Assembly (NCBI GenBank): GCA_011009095.1
Contig: VTPC01000664.1
Location: 104,076 to 168,075 of the forward strand
Length of the DNA stretch: 64,000 nt
Source: Ignelater luminosus
Lineage: Eukaryota; Arthropoda; Insecta; Coleoptera; Elateridae
Direction: 5' to 3'
Part shown: piece by piece, positions 51,601-62,918 of the stretch
Layout: the number at the start of each line of letters is the position of its first letter
Position numbering within the stretch: position 1 is the first letter of the stretch
Notes under the pieces: generated by a model
Told to the model about the DNA's origin: nothing
Database searches by the model: none
What the model saw: the letters and a program-made list of their open reading frames with translations, nothing else
Translations under genes and position numbers: made by a program

Positions 51601-52130
51601 TTTGGTAATTTTAATTATTTATATTAATCTATTTTGTTATTTAAATTTAAATAGAGGTACATAATTATTTGAAATATCTTATTGTTCGAATATTTATTGA
51701 TATTTTCTATGCATGGTTCTTTTGTTAATTTGCACTTTTAAAGCCCATGTTTAATACTATTTTATTACTTCTGCAAGCTCCTAATGATATGACTCAAGGC
51801 CGCTGATTTTAGCTTGTGGCGGAATCAGAAAAATTATCCCATTTAACATACATCAAATTTTACCCTATGTAAAATATTACACAGTGCGGTAAGAAAATTA
51901 AAAAGATTGTTTAGTTTTTTTCTTGACAGATTAGCAATTTACAACAATATTCAATATTCTTTTACAATCTTTTAGTTTTAGAACATAAAATAACTTATCA
52001 TGCGACAATAGCTTCTGTTTATTGTTGCAAAAATGAAAATCAAAAAAATGATGTGATGAATTCTAACTGTACCAAAAAATTTTGATTTTGTATGTTGAAG
52101 ATAATCCAATTTTAAATGATAATAGAATTA
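48650..52130. other. AT-rich sequence, no recognised gene
   Basis: A 93-codon minus frame at 49010-49291 has no motif. A TACAGGGTGTC-type element end lies near 50452 and an (ATT)n tract at 51138-51155. No partner end was found for the former. Confidence 0.35.
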
Positions 52131-52132
52131 CT

Positions 52133-52260
52133 GGCCCGGATAGCCGAACGGTGATTAGACCCGTCACCAATATACTACTTTATAATAGTGTAAATTACAA
52201 AAACAGAGAGAAAGTATATCCCGTGTGAGTTCAAGCGTAGAGTCAGGAAGAAAATTTCTA
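52133..52260 (+). repeat. Possible tRNA-derived SINE fragment
   Basis: gcccggatagccgaacggtg (52133-52152) resembles the 5' end and A box of a tRNA (TRGCNNAGYNG), followed by RCCCGTCACC. About 75 bases later gtgagttcaagc (52225-52236) resembles a B box (GGTTCRANNC). The A-B spacing is longer than in a tRNA, as if a short insertion lies between them. No cloverleaf can be drawn, so this is not a functional tRNA gene. RNA polymerase III transcription would be expected for an intact SINE. Confidence 0.45.
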
Positions 52261-52269
52261 CGATAGAAT

Positions 52270-53160
52270 TCACGGGGCTATATCACTAGATGCCCAGATT
52301 AATAATAATTAAAACGAGTCTTGCTGTTTTGCTGTAATAATTTTATTGACTGTGAATCATTTTAGCAATTTCGAGATGAAAAGTAATTAGTTGTTTTTAT
52401 TTTAAAAATCCAAATAAGAATGCGTCCAGACGTACATCGTTTTTGAGATACAGGGTGTTCAGGTCTCACTAGATATTTCTGATTTTTTCTTATCTTCTAA
52501 ACTGTATGAGATAGTGAGATGTAATTTCTAAAATGATTTTTACAGACAATTTCAGTAATTCAGAATTTAGCGAGCAACACGAATTGCTTTAAAGAATGTA
52601 TTACGTGACTAAAATAGTAAAAGAAAGAGAGTGAGGGGAATTATTTCCGATAATGTCCGGTATGAATAGACAGTTTTTGCCTAAATCTGTTTTATATCAA
52701 ATTCTGTGATTATTCAAGAAGTAATGCCAAAGATATGGGGAGTATTGTAATTCCTAAGCAAAAGCTTATCTCGTGCTTTCGATTTAATGATAATGTTATG
52801 AATGAAATTTGTTATAGAAATTATATGTTTGTTTTTTATTAATGTTGTTATCAAATTATAAATTATTAAACGGTTTAGGAATATTAAAAACAGTTGTAGA
52901 TTTTAACATTAATTTTTTGCATTATATGGTGGTGTTAGAAGAACTAGCTTAGATTACACGTACGATCTATTCTCAGCATGCAGCTGCATTTCATAAAATG
53001 TTTATGATCGTAATAAACCTAGATAATTTATTTTCATCATAAAATAATTTCTTCATTTGAAAAACCCTCCCCCTTTTTGACAAACAAGGTATAATTTTGT
53101 ACGTCTCTTTTGTTTATTTATGATTTTAACAGCTTTTTGATAGCCTCAGCATGAAACATG
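52270..53160. other. AT-rich sequence, nothing firm
   Basis: A TACAGGGTGTTC motif near 52450 resembles the end of a small TIR element but its partner end was not found. No coding signal. Confidence 0.35.
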
Positions 53161-53162
53161 TA

Positions 53163-54427
53163 CTTAGGTGTATACCTATGAAATGAGACTCTTTTTTCAA
53201 TTTTAAACGTTTATTAACAAAAAATGGTTACAAATTTAATCTTCAAAATAATAGCCATCGCTAGCGACACATTTTACCCATCTCTCAGGCAATTTGTGAA
53301 TGCCGCGCCAAAAAAATTGGCCGTCTTTGGCCGCAAACCAATCATCGAGCCATTTTTTTGGCTTCTTCGTGAGAATTGAAGCGCTGCTCGGAAAGTGCGT
53401 GGCCCATCGATGCAAACAAATGATAATCGGAAGACGCCAAGTCTGGTGAGTAAGCCGCATGCACCAGCGGTTCCCAATCGTACGTCTCCACCAATTCCCG
53501 GGTCGCTCTTGTTCGATGTGGTGGTGCATTGTCATCAAGAAAAATTACTTTGTGACGCCGATCGGCATATTCTGGGCGTTTTCGGTGTATAGCGCTGTTC
53601 AAATCGGCCAATTGTCGTTGGTAGCGTGCACCGTCAACTGTTTCACCTGGTTTTAATAGCTCGTACCAAATCATACCATGCTGATCCCAGAAAACACACA
53701 GCATTGCCTTGCGGCCGAAGCGATTTGGTTTGGCCGTTGATTTTGGCTCGTTTACGCTTGGGATTGGAAAAAATACACCCATTTTTCATCACCCGTAACG
53801 ATTCGATGCAAAAAAGACTTCCTTTTGAACCGGGAGAGCAGCATTTCACAAGTGGTTTTTCGGTTCTCTTGCTGCCTTTCAGTCAGTTCATGCGGCACCC
53901 ATCTTCCGACCTTTAAAATCATGCCCATGTCTTTCAAACGTTTGCAAATGGTTTTTTGGGTCACTCCCAACTGCTCTGCCATCATTTCTTGCGTTTGACC
54001 ATCATCTTCATTCAACAATGCTTGCAATTCGGTGTCCTCAAACTTTTTCGGTGGCCGGCCACGTTCCTCGTTCTCCACGCTAAAATCACCACTTCGGAAT
54101 TTTTCAAACCACCTGAAGCACTGTGCTCTGCTTAGAGCATGTCCACCGTAAGCTTCTATAAGCATTTGATGAGCTTGAGAAGCGTTTTTCTTCAATTGAT
54201 ACCAGAAAATCAACGATGTCCGCAAATCGTAGTTTGAAGGCACGAAATTCGACATTTTTAAGAGCGAAAAAAATGCGTTGTTGTATGAAACATCACAAAC
54301 AATGAATTGAATATTGTTGACAGATGACAGACGAAAAAAATAAGACATTTGGGACAGTTTAAAAATACTCCTAGCGACATCTGTGGTCTAATAGCTGAAA
54401 GTCTCATTTCATAGGTATACACCTGGT
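53163..54427 (-). mobile_element. mariner element, mauritiana/Mos1-like, ~1.26 kb
   Basis: aggtgtatacctatgaaatg plus AGACT at 53166-53190 is the perfect reverse complement of 54400-54424 (25 of 25). The AGGTGTA start is typical of mauritiana-group ends. TA lies two or three bases outside on each side (53161-53162, 54427-54428), though the outermost bases differ between ends, so the exact boundaries are uncertain by a couple of bases. Confidence 0.9.
53236..54258 (-). pseudogene. Mos1-like mariner transposase, frameshifted
   Basis: The likely start is MSNFVPSNYDLRTSLIFWYQ (about 54258), matching the N-terminus of mauritiana-group transposases; the open frame extends further upstream to 54348 without homology. 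Domains: paired helix-turn-helix (to about 53960), WVPHELTERQQENRK linker, VTGDEKWVYF (first Asp, near 53790), FLDDNAPPHRT (second Asp) and SPDLASSDYHLFASMGHAL (third Asp), C-terminus KLPERWVKCVASDGYYFED at 53236. Frame is lost near 53770 after the first Asp (an extra base in a T-run), shifts once more within the next 40 bases, and again near 53342 (EEAKK|KWLDDWFAAKDGQFFWRG). Three frames are needed but no catalytic residue is lost. Confidence 0.92.
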
Positions 54428-54429
54428 AA

Positions 54430-57030
54430 TAGCATTGTACCTATTGTTATACATATTGTTAAAGGGATTATGCATACTGTATATTACATGTTGTAAACAC
54501 ATGCTGTAAAAAAGCAGAAAATCTGATTTTTTTATTTATGTTATTTTTCTTCAAAACTGAAACTTATTTAATCACTTACGTAACTAAAATAGGACCACAC
54601 AAACTGTAATTTAATTGGTTTTGTATCCAAGTTTGGGAACAATGCACCATTGTATGAAACGGCATTAAAAATTTGTTCTGCTTTCAATTCAATCTGTTGA
54701 ATAAAATCCTGAAATAGAGAATTGTGTATTTACTTACTTTAAATTGGCAGAAAAAGCTTGAACAGAATCAAAGAAGAAAATGTGCTTAACATGTTTAAGA
54801 TCCACCAAGTAAAGAGTGAAGTTTCAAATACTTATTACAGTGGAATTTGTCCTAAACGTTTATCTTGTTTATGAGGTATTACTTAACTAGATTCAATTCA
54901 CAGGATTTTACTCGTCACTCTTTTTCTGGCTAGAACTTGAAATAGAAGAAGCTTCTGTGATAACCGTGTTATCCCATTTCTTACCCAACCTTTTCACATA
55001 ATTTGGCTCCGTTTTACAATACAGTCTACAGTTTAATCTTGATACCTTTGATGGTGATTGTTTGAAATTCTTCAGTCAAATTACAAGCTCCATAAAGTAC
55101 CTAAATAAATAACTACTTAACTTAAGTATTTATTTATTGCGCTAAATTTAAACAAATGTAAGTCTGGTTATGTTTTTTTCTTTTTTTTTCTTTATTGTTC
55201 TAATAATAATGCGCAACAAAAAAAGAATCCGAAGATATTTCTTTTAGTTTGATTTTGAGGTGTGAACTCTAGGTATATTCGCAGTAGTACAGGATTATAT
55301 CGTTAAACATTATTCACCTCCAACTCAATTTAACGAACAAACGTATGACTTAATTATATGACACAGTTGTCGAAGCAGAACAACATGATTGTTACCGCAA
55401 CATCAAAGGATTACGCATTTAGCGAATCCATATTTGATGTTATACTCCTGCGTCATATTATAGTATAGGTAAAGGGTTATTAACGGAATAGCATATTCAA
55501 GGCATATGGATTGTACATTCAAGTGCGTTTTTTTGCAGCTATGTCTGTATTATACAACATACCAGTTAAACATAATGCTTAGGAATATAACTATTTAATT
55601 AATTGTTATCAATTAAATACCATTTAATAAATTAGCACTGCTGTGTTGTAACATGACAAAATTTAATTTAATTTTGCTATGTGAGGAGATAAGTAAATTA
55701 ATGTTCTAGTTGTTTTAACAAATCACATGTAAATAATTATTATAAGTATACACTAAACTCACAGCGTCCAATATTTTTTTTTAATAAAAGAGTTTAGTTT
55801 GTATTTATTTTAATTTAATCATTTTTATTTTAATTATTCTGAGTTTCAGACTATCTACTCTTATTTACGCCAATTAGTATATAATACTTCATATCTGATT
55901 CATGAAGATTTATATTTTATAGGTGATATGTTCATGTGTTTATAGTTTAAAAAGTTCTAAGGCATAAGATTTGAAGAAGATTCTACTAGATTTTATTACT
56001 GTTAGAAGTTTATAAAAAGATTGTTAAGGATTCTTGTTATAGCTGTTACGATAGAAATGTGGAGTAAACTGATTTTACTTGTGGTTTCTGTTAATTATTT
56101 AGGTTGGTATAAACGATAATATAAAAATTTGAATTACACATAAACTTAATAAAAAAAAATTACTAAACTTTTCAGCAACAGACACTGCAGTAGCCATCCA
56201 TTTATTTGCATCATTGTGCTGGCGTAGACCACCGGACAAGAAATACAGTGAAAGAGAATATTATTTTTACGGAAGACAATATAAGTGTAAAGGAGAAGTA
56301 TATTCGTTTATACAAATGGTAATCAAACTGTTTCTACTTAAGAAAAGGAATTATAACATTTGTTACGTTAGATTTGCTATACTACAGGAAATAATGTGGT
56401 AAATATTTTACAGATTGCTTCTAAAATATGTACCTACAGTCATTTGTTCCTAAAAATGGCGCGTAGTTTTCGGTCACAAATAAACTAGAGTAACGTGCTG
56501 TTTCCATCTTTTGGCCGCAACAGTACAATACGCTTTTCTGAAAATTGTTCACGGTTATTAAGCTCCACAAACTGCTTTTGTGATCGCAATAATATAATTT
56601 ACCTATTTATCAGATCATTTTAGATCGATTTGGTTCTGAGTGAATTTTGAGTAACATCTAGAACTCTAAAACTTTTTAGAATCTCTTGAAGTTTCTGAAA
56701 CTTTTCAAAATAGAATACTTGCATAAATATAGGGACCTTTAGTCCACGACCTTAGTGTATTTTTAGTTACCTAAGTAGATACTTACTTATAATTTTCTGA
56801 GCTGCCATGAAAAAACTGTAAGCATTCGGTAGTCAAATTTTGCTAATTCTGTGGTTAATGTATTTTATTCAACTGAACTTTATTTTATTTGAATATAATG
56901 TAAGTATTACAAAGTGTTACATCTATTAATTAACATCAATCTGCGATATGTGTTGTCACTTATTGCCTCCTCTACTGATTCATGCTCAAACCTTCCAAAG
57001 TAGAGCTAGCCTGATGACTGATGACTGATA
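54430..57030. other. AT-rich sequence, nothing recognised
   Basis: No gene, element end or RNA motif found. An open frame at 56214-56402 is preceded by a splice-acceptor-like acttttcag (56168-56176), but the peptide is not recognised. Confidence 0.35.
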
Positions 57031-57035
57031 AATGT

Positions 57036-58424
57036 ACCTGTAATACAGTACAATTAGCTCCCAAGCCAGGAACCCAAAAAAAAGATTTGAGTGTTCTAGA
57101 TTGTTCATTACCCCTTGCTCTAAATGTGGTTCAAAGTCTCCGCCGCCAGAGCGTCGAGTTTGGGAAAGGGGAGGGGGAAAGGGATCCAAAAATTGTATTT
57201 TTTCAGTTTTTTGCAAATATTTTGAAAACTATTCAATTTAAAGCTTACCTTATTCTATAAACAATTAAACAATTATATGCATTTTTTGCTACACTGAATA
57301 GTTTAGGAAATATAGATAAATAAAATTTATTCTTCCTTCGTGAATTGTAGAAAGTTGTCACTTGAACTCTTCTTGCACCGGTTGATTTGCAATAGTCGTT
57401 AAGTACATCTGGTGACGTAGAACATCCAAGTTTCGCTTTGTTTTGGATCCGTATATAGACAGGAAAAAATCATTGCCAGCATTAGCAATATCATCTACCT
57501 GCGCATTAGGGTTGTTGAAAATTAGTCATTTTCTTCTTAGTTCCCCATCACCTTAAACTTTTTCTTAAATAGGACTGTTTTTCCTTTCCTATATATTGAG
57601 GACACAGAATTGCAGCCTGTAGCGACATAAACACACAACAAAACAGGTTACATGTCACCTGTTTTATTCTGCATTGCCTGAATATTGTGAGTTTTATTTG
57701 ATTGGCTGACTTTGCCAGGCACAATCATCTTCAAGCTGCAGTTGGGGGGAGCAGAAGTAATTAACATGACCAATAGGTCAGTGTCATCACCCACTACTCT
57801 CACCTCTAATCCTTTTTGAGCTTCTGTGATTGCTGTTTAAAGAATCAGAGTATGTGCATCCCCAGTGTCTTAAAGCACCATGCATCCTCTTTCTTTCAAG
57901 TGAACTATCAGGAGAGATATTAGCTGTTCCTTATTTTTTTGGGTTTGCAAGAAACTCACTCTGCCCAAAGATGATTTAAATGTAGTCTTCTACTTTTATA
58001 TCTGCATTAACAGCTGAGCGAGACCTTCGCAAATGTTCCTCATTTTTAGCAGCTTTTTAGTAATAGAAAGACTTATAGTCACAGTATTCTCTACAAATCA
58101 GTCAAAACGTCTTTATCTTCTGAACTATTGAGTGCAGCACAAAAATGCACATGACCTTATTCTGTGGAAAATTTTGCGTTCTTTAATTGTTTATAGAGTA
58201 AGGTAAGCTCTAAATTGAATAGTATCTAAGATACTTGCAACAACTGAGAAAACACACTTTCTGGAGCTCTACCCTCCTCCCCTTCCCCAAACCCAACGCT
58301 CTAGCTGTGGAGACTTTTTACCACATTTAGAGAAACGGGTAATAAACAAATTGAGACACTGAAACCTTTCTTTTGGAATCCTGGGTTTGGGTGTTTTTTG
58401 GTCTAATTTTACTGCACTACTAGG
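57036..58424 (-). mobile_element. 1.39-kb element with ~240-bp inverted repeats
   Basis: Bases 57036-57275 pair with the reverse complement of 58186-58424. Shared blocks, in order, are CAGTA.AATTAG, CCAGGA, CTCTAAATGTGGT..AAAGTCTCC, AGAGCGT.G.GTTTGGG, AAGGGGAGG, ACTATTCAATTTA.AGCTTACCTTA and CTATAAACAATTAAA, at roughly 70-75 percent identity with several indels. The ~910-base interior holds the decayed gene at 57340-58080. No clear target-site duplication was found. The long, old terminal repeats around a single gene suggest a DNA transposon of unassigned superfamily, or an inverted duplication of flanking DNA. Confidence 0.65.
57340..58085 (-). pseudogene. Decayed gene of a conserved DDTDLLV / GCDTTSA-type family (PIN/FEN-like?)
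   Basis: Minus-strand reading, mostly one frame with stops: FKSSLGRVSFLQTQKNKEQL, HLKERGCMVL, DTGDAHTLIL, TAITEAQKGLEVRVVGDDTD followed by LLVMLI (57770-57920), NIQAMQNKTGDM (near 57665), ATGCNSVSSIYRKGKTVLFK (57575-57640) and NPNAQVDDIANAGNDFFLSI followed by YGSKTKRNLDVLRHQMYLTT (57360-57520). These blocks match in order an invertebrate multi-copy protein family with the pattern NK..LI..L...L...GC.V..A.GDAD.LIV, VGDDTDLLVLL, GCDTTSA..GKGK and a final AG..F...YG block. The acidic spacing recalls PIN/FEN-type nucleases; that is inference. The Asp of GCDT is Asn here and several stops occur, so the copy is dead. Confidence 0.6.
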
Positions 58425-58429
58425 AACGC

Positions 58430-60195
58430 ATCTAGGTCTTTTTAATGGTTTTGATCGTGATAATCAGAATTTCCACTCAAGAACAGACAACTTTCTTGAT
58501 TGGATCTTCTTTTCGTAATTGTCAACGTTAGTCTAATTAACATGTGCTTAGCTTGTGACGGGAAACATTTTCAACATCTTTTAAAAATGGCGCACAAAAG
58601 TCAAGTTTGATAGTTTCAAATACGATTATTTTGTTAATTATGTTAATTTGTATATGTACCATGTAGCAAAAAAAATGTTCTTATATTAACAGCCAATCTG
58701 ACGTAAATGTTTTAGACACTTGTTATGAAGTTTTCTGAGAAAGTTAGTTGGAACCAAGACACATTCTGGAAATGTAATTCAACCTACAAATATACCAAAA
58801 ATTTTGGAGGAAAAGTAGACAGTTATTGCTAGCTCAGTTGATAGAATTTTATGTTGTGAAATGCTTTGGGATTTTTAACATTTAGAAATTAATTTACTTC
58901 GTTTTAGATTTTGAATATTGATATACCAAATATCTTACTAGTGTTTCTACATTGTTACAATTTTATTTTGTTCTTTTGTAGGATGGTACAGAGAGGAAAA
59001 CAGAGCCATGAAGACTGAGCACTTTGTAATTTTGTTTCTGTATAGTAAACTCTTGCAAGCGTTGGACTACCAGGAATACACCTGCTATTACGTATTTAGG
59101 CGTTACTTTATTCATCATCCCAGTACCACACTCCCCTGAACTCTTCGTACCCAACCCTCTGAAGAAAAAGCTACCATCTTCAGAAGACAGTAGCAATTCA
59201 AAAATGAAGATGTATATGCTACTCTAAGCAAAAAGAATTCAATGACTTGATCAGAGTTGTTAGACTCATGAAGCAGTACAGTTTTTTGGATGATAGTGTC
59301 GAAGTCACAGATTAGAAAAAACATCACCAAGCTTTTTCTGCCTTCTTCACTCATTAACATCATAATGTGACCAATCTATTTAAAACAATTAAAATGACCT
59401 CTAACACGAAGAATTGACAGCTCATCCAATAGCCTTAGAGCCGTACTGCTTTACAACAGGAACAACTGCTCGTGTCTTCCCCTGGTTTGCTGCACCTTAC
59501 TAGATGCCTTGAAATATGCCGAGGTCATCAAAAACTTCAAAGCTGTTACATTTTTGATGGGTTCTTAGAACGATTCTTTCACTTTATTTAGCTATCTTTG
59601 CTTTTGGGACAACATAAGGCGTGCCAGTTCAGGCAAGATTGGCCAATTTCTCTAATGGAAAGAAGAATGTCAAACGGAAGCCACTAGTGGATCTCAGGAA
59701 AGTGACGATAGTACCAATGCACATCAAATTCATCTTATGGATTAATTTGTCATACATGAAACTCGGCAGTTTTTAATGCCTTCAAAACTTCTTCCTCAAG
59801 ATATCTGATGCAAAGGACAAGGTCGGTAATTTTTCGAAAGCACAGATAAAGAAGATCCTGTAAGAAAGAAAAAACAACTTGGAATAGTCTTAAATCATAA
59901 TCATAAAGCCGAACACTGTGTAGGGCTTTCAGGTGTTCTGCAAAGTTCTTTGACGCTTATTTTAATAAATTCAGGAAAATAAGAGCGTACTCCACTGGAC
60001 TAGAACGTGATTCTCAAGACCGGTATAATAAGAGAGCAATGGGATACTACGTTTCGAGGTTGATTTAATACTTAATAGATAGTACTGTTCTACTAGTCAG
60101 TCTTCTAACATTAGAAAACAGTGTATATTTATTTTTACATCAGCTTGATAAAAGTTGTAGCAAATATTTAGGTCATATCTGTGACACATTCTACT
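58430..60195. other. No recognised gene
   Basis: Overlapping minus frames at 58963-59196 and 59115-59363 look mildly protein-like but carry no motif I can name. They might be upstream parts of the element at 57036-58424 or chance. Confidence 0.3.
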
Positions 60196-60201
60196 GATCT
60201 A

Positions 60202-60209
60202 TACATCAC
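60202..60209. other. 8-bp target-site duplication, left copy
   Basis: tacatcac here is repeated exactly at 62603-62610, directly outside the hAT element's two ends. Eight bases is the standard hAT duplication. Confidence 0.9.
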
Positions 60210-60872
60210 TAGAGTGCGGATTTATAGGAATAATGCTTTTTTTAGATATTAATAGCAGTACAAAAAGACATTGAAATAAGTGCGAATCGCAATTAAAGGA
60301 ATCATTTAACTAATTTTCATAATGCTTTTTTTGCTTTTTTTGGAACTTTTTGCTATTTTTTAGAATACTGCGTATTTTGTGCATTTTTTGTCAGTTTCAA
60401 GAAAAAAATCATAATGTCCTTATACTTTTCTTGTCTACAGTATATTTATTTTCTGTTTCTTCAAAATACTTTCTATAAATTCTTTCTCTAGCAGCAATTG
60501 TCTACATTATTTTTTTAAACATTTTGTTTTTACGGTAAATTTCGTGACAATATTTTCAAGGATTTCTTAAAATATCATTATTTACCGTTATGTATTGAAT
60601 ACTATCTGGACGCTCACCGTTCCCGAGCCTGTCGAGGCCGTTACACATTGTCCCGGCAGTTCTTTGTCCCTAGGATAAGCTGCGAAAACAGCTAGTTCTT
60701 ATAGATTTTAAGATTTATTTGACAAATGCTTCAGTTTTATTGGGTTACTTAAAGTGTTGGTATCGTGCGTGTATGTAATGTCGCTGGTAGATTGAAAAAG
60801 TTTCGTTTCATTTTATTATAACTTAATCTTTTGTGTTGTCTTCTGTTTTTAATAAAATAAGACTGTGTTACA

Positions 60873-62370
60873 ATGCCAAAAGTTAAAACGAGTGTAGAAG
60901 AGTGGATTAAAAATATACCAGAAATAAGGCTAGACGGTAGTAGACTATTTTGCAGAGTATGTGTTAAAACGGTAAGGAGTAGATTAGATTTTAAATATAA
61001 TATTTTTTAATGCTCGTTTTAATAGATCCAGTGTGACAAAAAGTATAATGTAATACAACATACGAAGATCGCCATTCACAAGGAAAATGTACGAAGAGCG
61101 GAAAATGAAAATAAGCTGAAACAACAAACTATTTCAGACGTAGTTGCCTCTGGATCTTCTACTCAATCTGAAGAAAGAACTTTTTATTTTGATTTATGCA
61201 ATACTATGATATAGGCAAATAATCCTTTCAGAAAATTAGACAATTCTGCATTTTGAAAATTCTTAGAAACATATTGTAAGAGATCGGTACCGTCCGAAAG
61301 CACTCTACAAAAAAACTATTTAGATACAGTTTATAAAACAGACCTTCATGAAATTAAAAATATAATTGCAGACCATTATATCTGGTTTTCTGTCGATGAA
61401 ACCACCGATGAGTGCGGTAGGTATGTGGCTGGTCTCATTATCGGTATATTACATGAAGCTACTCCAACCAGGCCATTTTTAATATATTTGAAAAAAACTA
61501 GATAAAACCAACAGCAGCACCATAACAAGATTTATTAACGAGGAACTCGCAAACTTTTTTCTTCCTAATGCAACTGAAAAAATTCTGTTAATGGTGACGG
61601 ATGCGACTGCATATATGCTAAAAGCAGGTATTAATTTAAAAGTTTTGTATAGTAATCTCACGCACTCTACTTGCGTAGCTCACGAATTAAACCGAGTAGC
61701 AGAAACTGTGAGGTCTGAATTTCCTCTAGTTAATGAATTAATTAAAAATAGCAAAAAGTGTTTTTTAAAAGCGCCATTGAGGGTACAACGATTTAAAGAA
61801 AAACTGCCTAATATTTCTCTTCCACCACAACCGGTCATTACTAGGTGGGGAACATGGTTGGATGCGGCTGTGTATTACGCAGTTAACTTCACCAGCTTCA
61901 AAGAAATTTTGTTAGAATTTTCGGAAGATGCATCCCAATCAGTTAAAGACTGCCGAAATATTTTAAAAAATCCGGAACTACAACAAAACCTTGCATTCAT
62001 CAAAGCAAATTGCGAGTTCATCAGTGGAACTATCACCAAACTTGAAACACAAGGAAGTGAGCTAACAGAAGCAATTCAGATTGTACAAGAGTTTAAAATA
62101 AAATTGGGAAAAGTGCGTGGTGATGTAGGAAAAACAATATTTGCCAAATTTGAGAACGTGCTGGCTAAAAACGAAGGTTTAGCAAGATTAAAGACCATTG
62201 CAAGTATTTTATCAGGCGAAATAGTCAAGAACTTCGACTTGGAACCATCGTTACTTGCAAAATTTAAATATGCACCGATTACTAGTGTTGACATTGATAG
62301 ACTATTTTCTCCTTACAAAGACACCTTAACTGATAAAAGAAGAAATTTTCTTATGGAGAATTTAGAATAG
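60873..62370 (+). pseudogene. hAT transposase with one 54-nt intron; two stops, one frameshift
   Basis: The ~480-residue product starts MPKVKTSVEEWIKNIPEIRL at 60873. Exon 1 ends FCRVCVKT at 60971, then a GT-AG intron 60972-61025 (phase 0), and exon 2 begins IQCDKKYNVIQHTKIAIHKE. Joined, CxxC and Hx5H give a BED-type zinc finger. SVDETTDECGRY (Asp near 61394) and VTDATAYMLKAG (near 61596) carry the two catalytic aspartates, followed by HSTCVAHELNRVAE, PPQPVITRWGTWLDAAVYY and the C-terminal SVDIDRLFSPYKDTLTDKRR dimerisation block ending MENLE at 62370. Lesions: TAG after CNTMI (61213), TGA after NSAF (61252) and one extra A in an A-run near 61497 before DKTNSSTITRF. Resembles a hAT family common in insects, related to CGGBP1-type proteins. 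Confidence 0.92.
60972..61025 (+). other. Spliceosomal intron, 54 nt
   Basis: Begins GTAAGG, ends TTTTAATAG, and contains an in-frame TAG and TAA. Removing it joins VCVKT to IQCDKK in frame and completes the zinc-finger spacing, which supports it as a genuine intron. Confidence 0.8.
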
Positions 62371-62433
62371 TGCATAATAATTAAGATTTTAGAGTTCAAA
62401 GTTTCTAATAACAATTCATGTTTTGCTTTTTAT

Positions 62434-62439
62434 AATAAA
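62434..62439 (+). terminator. Polyadenylation signal AATAAA of the hAT transposase gene
   Basis: Canonical hexamer 64 bases after the transposase stop codon and inside the element. Confidence 0.5.
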
Positions 62440-62602
62440 TACTTTGTATAATAAGACCTAAAACCTGGAAGTTTCATTTTTTCCTGCATATTTTAAACTT
62501 GTTTTTAATTTTTGTGCTATTTTTTAAGCTCTTTTCCTTGAATTTCTACGCTTTTTTAAGAAGTTTTTTATTGTTTGTTTATGCTTAAAAATCTGCACTC
62601 TA

Positions 62603-62610
62603 TACATCAC
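62603..62610. other. 8-bp target-site duplication, right copy
   Basis: Identical to 60202-60209 (tacatcac). Confidence 0.9.
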
Positions 62611-62916
62611 ATTTGTTGGTTGCACCTAATTAATACATAGGACAGTATCATATTATACTGGCCAGCAAGATCTGTAATTTAACAATTCAAACAGATCTTA
62701 AAGCAGCGGAAATGTTGTGTAACGTAGGCTCTAGAAGAAGGGCGGGCAGAAGTGCCCTCCAGGTCTCGATTACATATTTTAAACTTGGGACATTCAAAAC
62801 TAAATCGTTTCTTTGAGTATCTGCTCAAATATTAGCCTTTTTTACTGATAATGTCTTTATGCTTTCAGTCCTAGAAACCAAAGTTGCCCATATGCCCATT
62901 TCTGTTCTTGAATACA
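62611..62916. other. Spacer between two elements
   Basis: About 300 bases with nothing recognised; a small inverted repeat (agggcgggcagaagtgccct) lies near 62739. Confidence 0.4.
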
Positions 62917-62918
62917 TA

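Larger units (their letters stand above)
60210..62602 (+). mobile_element. hAT transposon, 2393 bp, complete but inactive
   Basis: Terminal repeats tagagtgcggattt (60210-60223) and the reverse complement of 62589-62602 (tagagtgcagattt) match at 13 of 14 bases. Flanking 8-bp duplications are identical. The interior has a ~660-base leader, a single hAT transposase gene on the plus strand with a short intron, an AATAAA at 62434-62439 and a ~230-base trailer. Ends, duplication length and protein all agree on hAT. Confidence 0.93.

Noticed and set aside
52133..52260. Functional tRNA gene
   Set aside because: Only A- and B-box-like motifs are present, too far apart, and no acceptor, anticodon or T stem can be folded.
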